From: Kitagawia praeruptora
Taxonomy: Eukaryota; Streptophyta; Magnoliopsida; Apiales; Apiaceae
Assembly: GCA_037693485.1 (NCBI GenBank)
Contig: CM075351.1
Coordinates: forward strand, 129,638,501-129,702,500
Length of the DNA: 64,000 bases
Direction: 5' to 3'
Shown here: piece after piece, positions 35,782 to 47,314 of the stretch
How the letters are laid out: the number at the start of each line of letters is the position of its first letter
Position numbering within the stretch: the stretch's first letter is position 1
Notes under the pieces: generated by a model
What the model was told of the DNA's origin: nothing
Seen by the model: only the letters and a program-made list of their open reading frames with translations
Databases searched by the model: none
Made by a program: the position numbers and the translations under genes

Positions 35782-35947
35782 ATAAATCTTAGTAATAGTA
35801 TTAAATTAAATTATTATAATAAAAACTTTGATATTATTTAGTAGTAATATTATTTCACAATAATATTACGGCATTAATAATAGAAATGATATTTCTATGG
35901 GATTTTTATTTAATGAACGTATATAAGGTAGATTTTCAAATGTTAAA
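35782..35947. repeat. AT-rich spacer with palindrome
   Basis: Not part of unit U. Contains the inverted repeat GTAATATTATT / AATAATATTAC at 35844-35869 and no gene. It lies between the truncated plus copy and the 3' terminus of the next minus copy. Confidence 0.55.
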
Positions 35948-38900
35948 CTAGCATTTTGCCCGTACTTCGTACACGGCTTCTTATTTAATTTAAAATGATA
36001 CTCGAAATACCAAAAATTTAACAAATTTGATTGATTTCTTAAAACATCTTACTTAATTTAAATTGACAATACCAAAAATTTAACAAATTTTATTGATTCT
36101 TAAAAAGATATTGTATGCAATTATATAAATAATCAATTCTTAGCAAGATATTATATACAATTATATAAGTATTTAATAAAATAATGATATGCTAAAATTT
36201 ATATAAAAAAGTAGCATACAATTCTATTTTAACAATGTTGAAAATTTATTTAATCCATCAAAATCTGCAATAAAAATAATAAATATTTTTACAAATATTG
36301 TTCTCTAATTGAAAACAATAATAAATTGTCTTCATTATTCAAATGCGGAAATGATAATTCCTTCACCCCCAATGACTCCAAAACATTAAATGGCTCCAAA
36401 ACATTAAACCTCATATAATATCAAGAACATGTTATATTAACTATGAGACCTCATTATTAATATAATGTGTAAATGTTGGAGAACAATGAGATCACATTTC
36501 AAGCAATTTTTAATTTTTTTTGTTAAATTTTTTTATGAATGGATAGAGGGTAAAATTATAAGACTTTTGTGTGAAGATGCCCCTAGCGGGGCCCTTTAAA
36601 ATAGTTTGAAATGTAGTGAATATGTGTGTTCTCACTGTTCTCATTTTAATTCTTTTTTTGTTAATTTTTTTATGAATGGATAGAGGGTAGAATTATATGA
36701 CTTTTTTTGGTGAAGATGCCCCTAGCGGGGCCCTTTAAAATAGCTTGAAATGTAGTGAATATGTGTGTTCTCATTCTCACCAGAGCGTGACTGTATTAGT
36801 AAATTCATGTATGAAAAAACAGTGTATATATATTATTAATATAGATTCTTTTATTAAAAATAAGTAAATTATACAATTAAATAAGCAAGCCAAAATATCA
36901 GATAAATATTCTAGTAGATTTATTGTTTATGTTCAAATTAAGGTCTTTCACCATGGCTGACTTTATTATATTAAAAGTAATGTTCTTTTTGAAATGAATA
37001 TAATAATTTGAATATATTTTTAAACTACTTATTTTGATGGTTTGTTAATTTTTTTGTGATCAACTTAGAGGGGTAACCAAAAATTAAATTAATTGGAATA
37101 CATAAACCCATACCCACGTTATGATAAACAATACCTATAAAATGGAAGTTGCTTATGTGGTTCAGGCTTGTTAATTACTTCAATACTTCATTAGCTTGAT
37201 CATTATGTGGACCATCTTTCTTTTTATCACTTATGTTGCTGCTATGTAGTCTATCTGTAACTAACATCTTTCTTTTTATCACTTATGTTGTTGCTATGTA
37301 GTCTATCTTTAACTAAACATCTCTCTCTGCTTGTAATTTATATTTATAAATGCAAACTTCTTCTTGTATTGTATTTTGTTTTCAATATTTAAAATTATGT
37401 AGCTGGAGGAGAAGAGAAAGGCTGGAGGTACAATCGTAGTACTACAACATTACTGAAAATAAGTACAATATCATATTAAAATTTTTTGTTCCAATCTAAA
37501 TTGGGTTGCTCCAAATGCTGTGTAATGACAAAAGGGGGCATTAAATAAATAAAGAAGATTAAAAAAATGAAGGATAATACTGTTTACCAAAAGCACAGGT
37601 CTCCGCAAGAAGCTCACATATTCACTTTTATCTTCAAATAATGTATGATTACAAATTATAACAATCACATTTTCCATTACCTATTCTCTCTCAAAAAGCC
37701 AACTAAACTGAAAAAGGGAAAAGTTAGTGCTTTTATATTTTAATATGGAGCTCACGTGAAAGTGCTAAATATGAGATCATATATGAAGTGAAATTGAACG
37801 CGAGTAAAGAAGATATTTAGAGCATGAATAAGAGCAATGTTACCTGACCCAGAGGGCGAGGCTTGTGACGTGGGTCTGAGCTTCTAAGTATGATATTCCA
37901 TAGTCCCTTCGGAGACATCCGATAAAAAGTATGTTATTCCATAAGACCTTCTGGTACGTAGCATGTCTACCCCATGAACATTAAGTTGAACAAATCCATA
38001 AAGAACATAAACTTGCTTGAAAACAAAATAATGTCTATAAGTATCAAACTGAGTCCCAAGATTATTTACAAATAACATGGTCTGTACTGTGTCAATGTTA
38101 TTAACTGGTAATCTTTCCAACTACCTTTGTTATTACGACATGTAAAATTAAAAATTGAAAGGCCTAGCAAATATTTTAAAGGTACCTTTCTGGTGTCCTG
38201 TATATTATTATAACATTGGGTAATTCATTAAAACTTTAATTCTTAAATTCTAAACCAAAATCAAAACCAAACAAATATTATCCTGTCTAATTTTTAATAT
38301 TGTGAAATCAATAAAAGCATAACTCTTATGGCCAAACTGAAAACTGGAACCAAATATATATGACCCGTACGGAGGTCTAGTACACATACCTTAACCCTAC
38401 TTCAGGGGGTTGAGATGTTAATTTGGTGAAAAACCCAGCTTTCAAATCTGAAAAGTGCAAACATGCATCAAAATCCAGCAGTGTGAAGATTTGAGCGGCA
38501 TGGACTTGAAGGTGAAAAATGATAGAGATAGATTTGAGTAATGACAAAACGGAGAATCAAAGAAATAAAGAAAGATAAAAAAATAAAGGATAATACTATA
38601 GTAGAGGTTTAGATTTGGGTCGATCCAATTGAGTTACTCCAAATGTTGTGTAATGACAAAAAATAGTATATGTTTAGATTTGGGTCGATCCAATCTAATT
38701 TGGGTCGCTCCAAATGCTGTGTAATGGTAAAAAGGGACATCAAAGAAATAAAGAAGATTAAGAAAATGAAGGATAATAATATTGTTGAAAAAATTCGAAC
38801 CTTGAAATTTTAGTAAATAAATTTAATCATGTAACATATTTAATCATTAGATCTAACAGTTCTAATTTTAAATAAAATTCTAACGGATATTATTCGTTGT

Positions 38901-39599
38901 ATACGAATTTTTATTATATTTTGTTAGTGGTTAGAAGATATGATGTCATATTTTTGGGTATGCAATTAGTAAATAAATTTAATCATGTAATATATTTAAT
39001 CATTGAATCTAACAATTCTAATTTTTAACTAAAAATCTAACGGATATTATCCGTTATATACGAATTTTTGTTATATTTTGTTAGTGGTTAGAAGATATGA
39101 AGTCATATTTTTGGGTATGTATTAATTATTGCAATATTATGTTTTAAATTAAAAGTCAACGTGTTTTAATTAATAGAAAAAAATTATTGATCGGAAGATA
39201 TGATATTTTAGGTATTTATAAAATGTAATATCATCAATTATAAGTAAACATCTTTTAATTGAAAAAGACAATCAACTAATTATCATTAATTATATTATTA
39301 ATAAAAAAATGAAGGATAATATTAGAGGTTTAGATTTGGGTTGATCCAATTGGATCGCTCCAAATGTTGATTAGAGAGAAAAAAATTATTGATCGGAAGA
39401 TATGATATTTTAGGTATTTATAAAAGGTAATATCATATCAATTATAAGTAAACATCTTTTAATTGAAAAAGGCAATCAGCTAATTATCATTAATAATCTT
39501 ATTAATAAAAAAATGAAGGATAATAGTAGAGGTTTAGATCCCCTCAGATCTCCTTTATATATTTATATAATAGTTCTAATTTTTAACTAAAAATCTAAC
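35948..39599 (-). repeat. Composite repeat unit U, copy 6 (-)
   Basis: Has a clean Helitron-type 3' terminus: CTAG at 35948-35951 with A outside it, as expected for an A|T insertion seen from the minus strand, and the hairpin immediately to its right. Contains both GGGCCCC cassettes, the UTR-like segment, the 75-codon frame (37884-38120), the exon-like block (38390-38556), ~110-bp and ~277-bp repeats. At about 39600 it switches abruptly to the plus orientation. Confidence 0.65.
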
Positions 39600-42500
39600 C
39601 TTTTTCAATTAAAATATGTTTACTTATAATTGATGATATTACCTTTTATCAATACCTAAAATATCATATCTTCCAATCAATAATTTTTTTCTCTCTAATT
39701 AAAACACGTTGACTTTAAATTTAAAACATAATATTGCAATAATTAATACATACCCAAAAATATGACATCATATCTTCTAACCACTAACAAAATATAATAA
39801 AAATTCATATACAACGAATAATATCCGTTAGATTTTTAGTTAAAAATTAGAATTGTTAGATCTAATGATTAAATATATTACATGATTAAATTTATTTACG
39901 TTGACTTTTAATTTAAAACATAATATTGCAATAATTAGTACATACACAAAAATATGGCATCATATCTTCTAACCACTAACAAAATATAATAAAAATTCGT
40001 ATACAACGAATAATATCGGTTAGATTTTTAGTTAAAAATTAGAACTGTTAGATCTAATGATTAAATATATTACATGATTAAATTTATTTAATAAATGCAT
40101 TAAATGCATACCCAAAATTATGACATCATATCTTCTAACCACTAACAAAATATAATAAAAATTTGTATACAACGAATAATATCAGATAGATTTTTAGTTA
40201 AAAATTAGAATTGTTAGATCTAATGGTTAAATATATTACATGATTAAATTTATTTACTAAAATTTCAAGGTTCAAATTTTTATAAATACCTAAAATATCA
40301 CATCTTTCAATCAATAATTTCTTCTCTCTAATTAAAACACGTTGACTTTTAATTTAAAACATAATATTGCAATAATTAATACATACCCAAAAATATGACA
40401 TCATATCTTCTAACCACTAATAAAATCTATATCTATACTATATTATAAAAGCCGAAACATTAAAAGTTTGGTCGATCGGTCGGTACGGTACCTATTGATT
40501 TTACTTATTTACCCTTACTCAAATAAAATCCATCATACTAACTAATTAATTTCTTTTTTCAGGTTAAACATATTATCTTCTCTATTTTTCAATAAATAAA
40601 TAATTTACTTTTTTAGGTAAATTCAATATCTTTTATATTTTATCTAACTAAAATTTCCATCCTACTAACTAATTAATTTCCCTTTTCAGGTTAAACATAT
40701 TATCTTTTCTATTTTTCAAAAACTAAATAATTTCCTTTTTCAGGTAAAATACAATATTTTTTATATTTTATCTAACTAAAATTTCTTCTTTATTAATCAA
40801 TTTCCTTTTTCAGGTTAAACATATTACCTTTTCTATTTTTCAATAACTAAATAATTTCCTTCTTTGGTAAAATACAATATCTTTTACATTTTATCTAACT
40901 AAAATTTCTCCTTTTTTAAAAACTACTATCAATTTTGTATAATAAAATAACATAATTATATTATAATTAGTATTAAGTAATCAATTACCTTTTTTAGCCA
41001 AAATACGTTACATTTTCTCTTTTCTCTAACTAAAATCTCTCTTTTTCCAATTGTATCATGGACGGTTACCTTTTTCAAACATGTTACCTTTTTTCCTTTC
41101 TCTTACGAAAATCTCTCTTTTTCCAATTATATCACGGGCGATTCTGTTTAATAAAAATAAAATAATAATATTATAGTACTAATAATTAACTGATTATCTT
41201 TTCAACTAAAACGTATCATCTTTTATATTTTTTCTAATTAAATTCCCTTTTTTTCTACAAATTTCAGGGGCAACATTAATTTCTCATTTTCTAAAAACTA
41301 TGAGCAATTTTATTTAGTAAAATAACATAATTAAATTATAATTACTATAAACTAATCAATTACCTTTTTCACATAAATTATGTCATCTTTTTAATTTTCA
41401 CGTTACCTTTCTATTTTTTAAAACTAGAACTGTTAGATCTAATGATTAAATATATTACATGATTAAATTTATTTACTAAATGCATACCCAAAAATATGAC
41501 ATCATATCTTCCAACCACTAACAAAATATAATAAAAATCTGTATATTAGTTCCGGTTTTTAGTTTGGCCATAAGAGTTAAGTTTTTATTGATTTCACAGT
41601 ATTAAAAATTAGACAGGATAATATTTGTTTGGTTTTGATTTTGGTTTGGAATTTAAGAATTAAAGTTTTAATGAATTACCCGATGTTATAATAATATACA
41701 GGACACCAGAAAGGTACCTTTAAAATATTTGCTTGGCATTTCAGTTTTCGATTTTACATGTCATAATAACAAAGGTAGTTGGAAAAATTACAAGTTAATA
41801 ACATTGACATAGTATAGACCATGTTATTTGTAAATAATCTTGGGACTCAATTTGATACTTATAGACATTATTTTGTTTTCAAGCAAGTTTATGTTCTTTA
41901 TGGATTTGTTCAACTTAAGGTTCATGGGATAGACATGCTACGTACCAGAAGGTCTTATGGAATAGCATACTTTTTATCGGATGTCTCTGAAGGGACTATG
42001 GAATAGCATTCTTAGAAGCTTAGACCCACGTCACAAGCCTCACCCTCTGGGTCAGGCAACATTGCTCTTATTTATGCTATAAATATCTTCTTTACTCGCG
42101 TTCAATTTCACTTCATATATGATCTCATATTTAGCACTTTCACTTGAGCTCCATATTAAAATATAAAAGCACTAACTTTTCCTTTTTTCAGTTTAGTTGG
42201 CTTTTTGAGAGAGAATGGGTAGTGGAAAATGTGATTGTTATAATTTGTAATCATATATTATTTGAAGATAAATGTGAATAAGTGAGCTTCTTGCGGAGAC
42301 CTGTGTTTTTGGTAAACAGTATTATTCTTCATTTTTTTTAAATCTTTTTTATTTCTTTAATGCCCCTTTTTGTCATTACACATAATTTTAAATATTGAAA
42401 ACAAAATACAATACAAGAAGTTTGCATTTATAAATATAGATTACAAGCAGATAGAGATGTTTAGTTACAGATAGACTACATAGCAGCAACATAAGTGATA

Positions 42501-44030
42501 AAAAGAAAGATGGTCCACATGACGATCAAGCTAATGAAGTACTCCCTCCGTCCCACCCAAATGTTTACATTTGGGTTGGGCACGGAGACCAAGGAAAAAT
42601 ATAAAGAAAGAAGAGAGAAGGAGGGAAAATGAGTAAAGTGGTGGGACCCATCACTATATAATGTATAAAATGAGTTACTGGAGGAAAGTAATGGTTGTAG
42701 TTGATTTTTATATTATAAAACTTTACTATTTTGGGAAAGTTTAGAAATGTAAAGAAATGGGTGGGACGGCCCAAAAAGTAAAGTGTAAAGAAATGGATGG
42801 GACAGAGGGAGTATTTAAGTAATTAACAAGCCTGAACCACATAAGCAACTTCCATTTAATAGGTATTGTTTATCATAACGTGGGTAATTGGTTTATGTAT
42901 TCCCATTAATTTATTTTTGGTCACCCCTCTAAGTTGATCACAAAAAAATTAACAACCCATCAAAATAAGTATTTTAAAAATATATTCAAATTCAAATTAT
43001 TATATTCGTTTCAATAAGAACATACTTTTAATATAATAAAGTCAATAAAATAAAAATTCAACAATTTCAGAAAGCGAGAGCCATGGTGAAAGACCTTAAT
43101 TTGAACATAAACTATAAATCTACTAGAATATTTATCTGATATTTTGGCTTGCTTATTTAATTGTATAATTTACTTATTTTTAATAAAAGAATCTATATTA
43201 ATAATATATATACACTGTATTTTCATACATGAATTTACTAATACAGTATAATGGTCACGCTCTGGTGAGAATGAGAACAGTGAGAACACACATATTCACT
43301 ACATTTCAAGCTATTTTAAAGGGCCCCGCTAGGGGCATCTTCACAAAAAAAGTCTTATAATTCTACCCTCTATCCATTCATAAAAAAATTAAAATGAGAA
43401 TAGTGAGAACACACATATTCGCTACATTTCAAGCCATTTTAAAGGGCCCCGCTAGGGGCATCTTCACACAAAAGTCTTATAATTCTACCCTCTATCCATT
43501 CATAAAAACAATTAACAAAAAAAATTAAAAATTGCTTGAAATGTGGTCTCATTGTTCTCCAATATTTACATATTATATTAACTATGAAGTCTCACAGTTA
43601 ATATAATATGTTCTTGATATTATATGAGGTTTAATGTTTTGGAGCCATTGGGGGTGAAGGGATTATCATTTCCGCATTTGAATAATGAAGGCAATTTATT
43701 ATTGTTTTCAATTAGAGAACAATATTTGTAAAATATTTATTACTTTTATTGTAGATTTTGATGGATTAAATAAATTTTCAACATTGTTAAAATAGAATTG
43801 TATGCTACTTTTTATATAAATTTTAGCATATCATTATTTTAATAAATACTTATATAACTATATATAATATCTTTCTAAGAATTGATTATTTATATAATTG
43901 CATACAATAACTTTTTAAGAAATTAATCAAATTTGTAAAATTTTTGGTATTGTCAATTTAAATTAAATAAGATGTTTTAAGAAATCAATCAAATTTGTTA
44001 AATTTTTGGTATTATCATTTTAAATATAAT
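39600..44030 (+). repeat. Composite repeat unit U, copy 7 (+), with Helitron 5' end
   Basis: Starts with plus-oriented ~277-bp repeats. At 40432 TCTATACTATATTATAAAAG appears preceded by A, the same Helitron 5' terminus as at 8650; TCTATA is duplicated just before it. Then come the GGTCGGTCGG tract, ~140-bp repeats, the 75-codon frame (41821-42006), the UTR-like segment with the MITE at 42542, and two GGGCCCC cassettes. At about 44030 the copy changes to AT-rich sequence before the 3' hairpin, so the 3' end is lost. Confidence 0.65.
42542..42811. mobile_element. Stowaway-like MITE (270 bp)
   Basis: Terminal inverted repeats CTCCCTCCGTCCCAC and GGGACAGAGGGAG with TA duplications at 42540-42541 and 42812-42813. 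Other copies read AATGAAGTATTGAAG at the same place, an empty site with a single TA. Subterminal sequences ATGTTTACATTT and AAAGTGTAAAGAAATGG are also inverted relatives. Longer and better preserved than the copy at 5549. The 69-codon ORF across it is a by-product of the inverted repeat. Confidence 0.9.
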
Positions 44031-44290
44031 ATAAATTACATTTTTAAAAATGTAATCAAATTTGTTAAATTTTGAAATATTACATTTAAAAATTACACTT
44101 AAAATATTAAAATTTTAAATTATTTTAAAATTTTAAAAATAGTAATAATTTTTAAAATGTAATTTAAAATATTTTAAAATTTTAAAATAGTAGTAATTTG
44201 TTAAATTTATTATCATTTTAAATGTAATATTTTAAAAATGTAATATTTTTAAAAATGTAATATTTTTGGTATTATAAATTTTTGGTATTA
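44031..44290. repeat. AT-rich low-complexity spacer with palindromes
   Basis: Repeats of TTTTAAAATTTTAAAAAT and AATGTAATATTTT. A perfect 22-bp palindrome ATTACATTTTTAAAAATGTA plus AT sits at 44035-44056. No coding content. Confidence 0.55.
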
Positions 44291-45149
44291 AATTTTTGTC
44301 ATTACACAGCATTTGGAGCGACCCAAATCAAAATCTCTACTATTTTTGTCATTACACAGCATTTGGAGCGATTCAATTTAGATTGGATCGACCCAAATCT
44401 AAACCTCTACTATTATCCTTCATTTTTTTTTATCTTCTTTATTTCTTTGATGCTTATTTTTATTTAATAAAAAAGAGTTTTTTTAATTATGGAGCCAAAA
44501 CATGAACAAAATAACTAAAAAATATCTTTATTTATAATTTTCAATATACACGGCATCATATATAATCATTGTTTTAAAAAATTCGGATTTAGTCGATAAA
44601 AGCACCATCTGGTTACTAAAAAAAATTAATCGATATAATAATGGAAGATAACTTAATATTATTAATTATTTAAATTTAACACACTTCTTTATTTCTTTGA
44701 TTTCTATGATGTCATTTTTTGTCATTACACAACATTTAAAGCGACCCATTTAGATTCGATCGACCCAAATCAAAACCTCTACTATTTTTTGTCATTACAC
44801 ATCATTTTTATTTAGTAAAAAAGAGTTACTAAAATTTAGATTAGATCGACCCAAATCTAAACCTCTACTATTATCCTTCATTTTTTTATCTTCTATATTT
44901 CTTTGATGCTTATTTTTAAAAAATAAAAAAGAGGTTTTTAATTATGGAGCCAAAACATGAACAAAATAACTAAAAAAATATATTTTAATTTTCAATATAC
45001 ACGGTATCATCTATGATCATTGTTTTGAAAATTTCGATTAGTCGACGAAAGCACCGTCTGATTGCTAATAAAAAATTAATAGATATTATAATGGAATATA
45101 ACTTAATATTATTAATTATTTAAATTTAACACATATTTATATATATAGG
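44291..45149. repeat. ~110-bp repeat units plus a two-copy segmental duplication
   Basis: Units of the GCATTTGGAGCGACCC family at 44291-44440, then a segment beginning AATTATGGAGCCAAAACATG (44488) and ending TTATTTAAATTTAACACA. A diverged second copy starts near 44940 and ends near 45130. The period is about 450 bp. Both copies contain AGTCGA(T/C)(A/G)AAAGCACC. No gene recognised. Confidence 0.55.
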
Positions 45150-45281
45150 AAGGTGCTCAAATGAGAACTTTCTTAAAATGAAAATTTAGTTCACACTAAT
45201 ATGTGTATATATATATCATTTATTCTAAGGGTAGGGAGGTGCTCAAATGAGAACTTTCTTAAAAAGAGAATTTAGTTCACA

Positions 45282-45365
<84 letters not shown>

Positions 45366-45390
45366 CATTTATTCTAAGGGCCCCGCCAGG
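45150..45390. repeat. GGTGCTCAAATGAGAAC duplicate and (AT)n microsatellite
   Basis: Two copies of a ~90-bp segment (GGTGCTCAAATGAGAACTTT ... TTAGTTCACACTAATAT) at 45153 and 45237. The second runs into an uninterrupted (AT)n of about 37 repeats, 45285-45358. A degraded GGGCCCCGCCAGGGGC cassette follows at about 45380. Expect length variation and sequencing error in the AT tract. Confidence 0.75.
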
Positions 45391-45870
45391 GGCACCTTCA
45401 CTTCTACCCTCTATCCATTAATAAAAAAACTGCTGCTGCATCATCATTTTTTAAAAAAAGAAAAAAAACACCAAACACCAGTTTTATTTTACTTTTTTTG
45501 AAATTTGTTCATTTAACAAAAAGTTATTAAAAGCAACAACATAAAACTCAAATTATGTGTATCCACCACGCAAGTTAACGTTAAACAAAATAAAGCGGCA
45601 CTAAACGGTGCTACACGACACTAAACGGCGCTAATCTTAATTTCAGCTTCCGCTTGGTTATCACGTTCAAGACAACCTCAACATCGACATTGACCGTCGA
45701 TACGGGAAACAAAAAACTCGAAACCTCGCGCTGACGATCAATGTCAATCGACCGGAGCCTTCCGTTGGAGCCCGGTCGGCCGGCTCTCGGTCGGCTGAGC
45801 AAAACCTCGTGTTGACGATCAAGGTCAGTCGGCCGGAGCCTTCCGTTGGAGCCCGGTCGGCAGGTTCTCT
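45391..45870. repeat. Non-coding stretch ending in a GC-rich 81-bp duplication
   Basis: Starts as A-rich sequence, then from about 45590 becomes unusually GC-rich for this window. Two copies of an 81-bp segment start AAACCTCG at 45721 and 45802. Each contains CGGAGCCTTCCGTTGGAGCC and CGGTCGGC. The 63-codon minus ORF here has no recognisable product. Origin unknown; base composition suggests it came from elsewhere in the genome. Confidence 0.5.
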
Positions 45871-46610
45871 ACTTTGATTTATATATGAAATAATTCTTTT
45901 GAATTAAATCATTATATTTTGGGCGATGGAATTATATACATGGTGAATATTATTTATAGAAGGAATCCATGTCCTGATAATATTCGGGTTAATGATGTCC
46001 CCTTGAAAGCTCAAAAAGATTTAATTATGTGAAACCCTGCAGGTGGATTTATTCCGGCATAATTAAATAAAGGTTGAGTGGATGATCAAGGATAAAAGAT
46101 ATTAATTAAATGAATTATCAGTAATTTATTTAATTAATGGACATGTGATATTTTAAACATGGGGAATTTAATAAGCAAATAATAAAGGAGCCGATTTAAT
46201 TAACTAAATAAATTACCGGAATTAGGTGGGTGGTGCAATATTAATTATTTAGTGGAATTAATTAATATTAATGATAAAGGGCTTGGCCCAACTTATCATT
46301 AGAAGGCCTAACCTAATTTACTCCTTGATCCCTATTGTAGCCTATAAATACTCTTTATGCCTCCAAGAATAATGGTTCTAAATTCTGGAGCTTGGAGGCT
46401 AAACCTTGGAGGATCGAAGGCCACACTTCGTTCAAGGGAGTAAGGGAATACAATAGAAGATCGTGGATTTGAATCGCTTGCGCCGTAGCGATTAAGGTAA
46501 ATCTTCTAAACCCCCTTTGTAATCATTAAACGGGTTAAACACAAATCAGGGTTAAACACAAATCACTATGATCCAAAAGGACCAACAATTCACCATAATT
46601 ATCAATAAAG
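45871..46610 (+). repeat. LTR-like promoter/leader block (possible solo LTR)
   Basis: Distinct, moderately AT-rich sequence with a TATA box CCTATAAATACTC at about 46340 and a leader-like segment after it (GGAGCTTGGAGGCT, GGATCGAAGGCCACACTTCG). Upstream are CTTGGCCCAACTTATCATTA and AGAAGGCCTAACCTAATTT, seen in many plant LTRs. No PBS, PPT, coding domain or target duplication could be placed, so both the ends and the identity are uncertain. Confidence 0.35.
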
Positions 46611-46964
46611 AAAATATTTTGAATAATTCTGACATTTTTTTATGAATCTGATCTTCATCAACAAGTATCTAACCTTGATTCAGAATCTCAATCTTATGTC
46701 ACAATCAATCTAACAAAATTTCAAAAATATTTATTACTTAAATTGCAATTTTTGATGGATAAAATAAATTTTTAGCATTGTCAAAATAGAATTGTATGCT
46801 ACTCTTTATATAAATTTTTTCATAACACTATTTCATTAAATAATTATATAATTGTATAATTGAATGGAACATGTTTGTAGGTGATCAATCAAACTCCTAA
46901 AATTATTTAAAATGACATTTTAAATTAAATGAATGTCGTGTACGAAGTACGGGCAAAATGCTAG
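46611..46964 (+). mobile_element. Diverged Helitron-type 3' end (relic)
   Basis: From about 46690 the sequence is a diverged match to the AT 3' region of unit U (TTGATGGATAAAATAAATTTT, AATTGTATGCTACT). It ends with TCGTGTACGAAGTACGGGC, AAAATG and CTAG at 46961-46964, followed by the expected T. An older copy of the same terminus; nothing of the element body survives. Confidence 0.6.
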
Positions 46965-47314
46965 TTAATATAATAATATAGGTATAATAAGTACTTCGTA
47001 CTTATTATACCTATATTATTATAATATATTTAAAATTAACTATATTCAAAAAACTATATGCCCATTGCATAAATTATAGTAATTTATAAAAATAGTGTAC
47101 GTAATTATTATAAATATAGTTATAATAATTACGTACACTATTTTTATAAATTACTATAATTTATAAAAATAGTGTACGTAATTATTATACTGCACTTATA
47201 ATTATAATTATAAGTTAAAAATACAAGAAAATATTTATTAGCTAAAATCTCTTTTTTCCAATTAAATGACGCCCTTACTTAGATTAACTATATTATTATA
47301 TTATAATAATATAT
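46965..47314. repeat. Large perfect palindromes between two opposed Helitron-type 3' ends
   Basis: First palindrome: arms 46970-46994 and 46998-47022 (25 bp, loop TTC). Its tip reads GTACTTCGTAC, the same as the tip of the Helitron hairpin. Second palindrome: arms 47072-47112 and 47121-47161 (41 bp each, 8-base centre), followed by a third partial arm to 47189. A short plus-oriented U fragment (TTAGCTAAAATCTC) follows near 47238. No gene. Confidence 0.8.
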
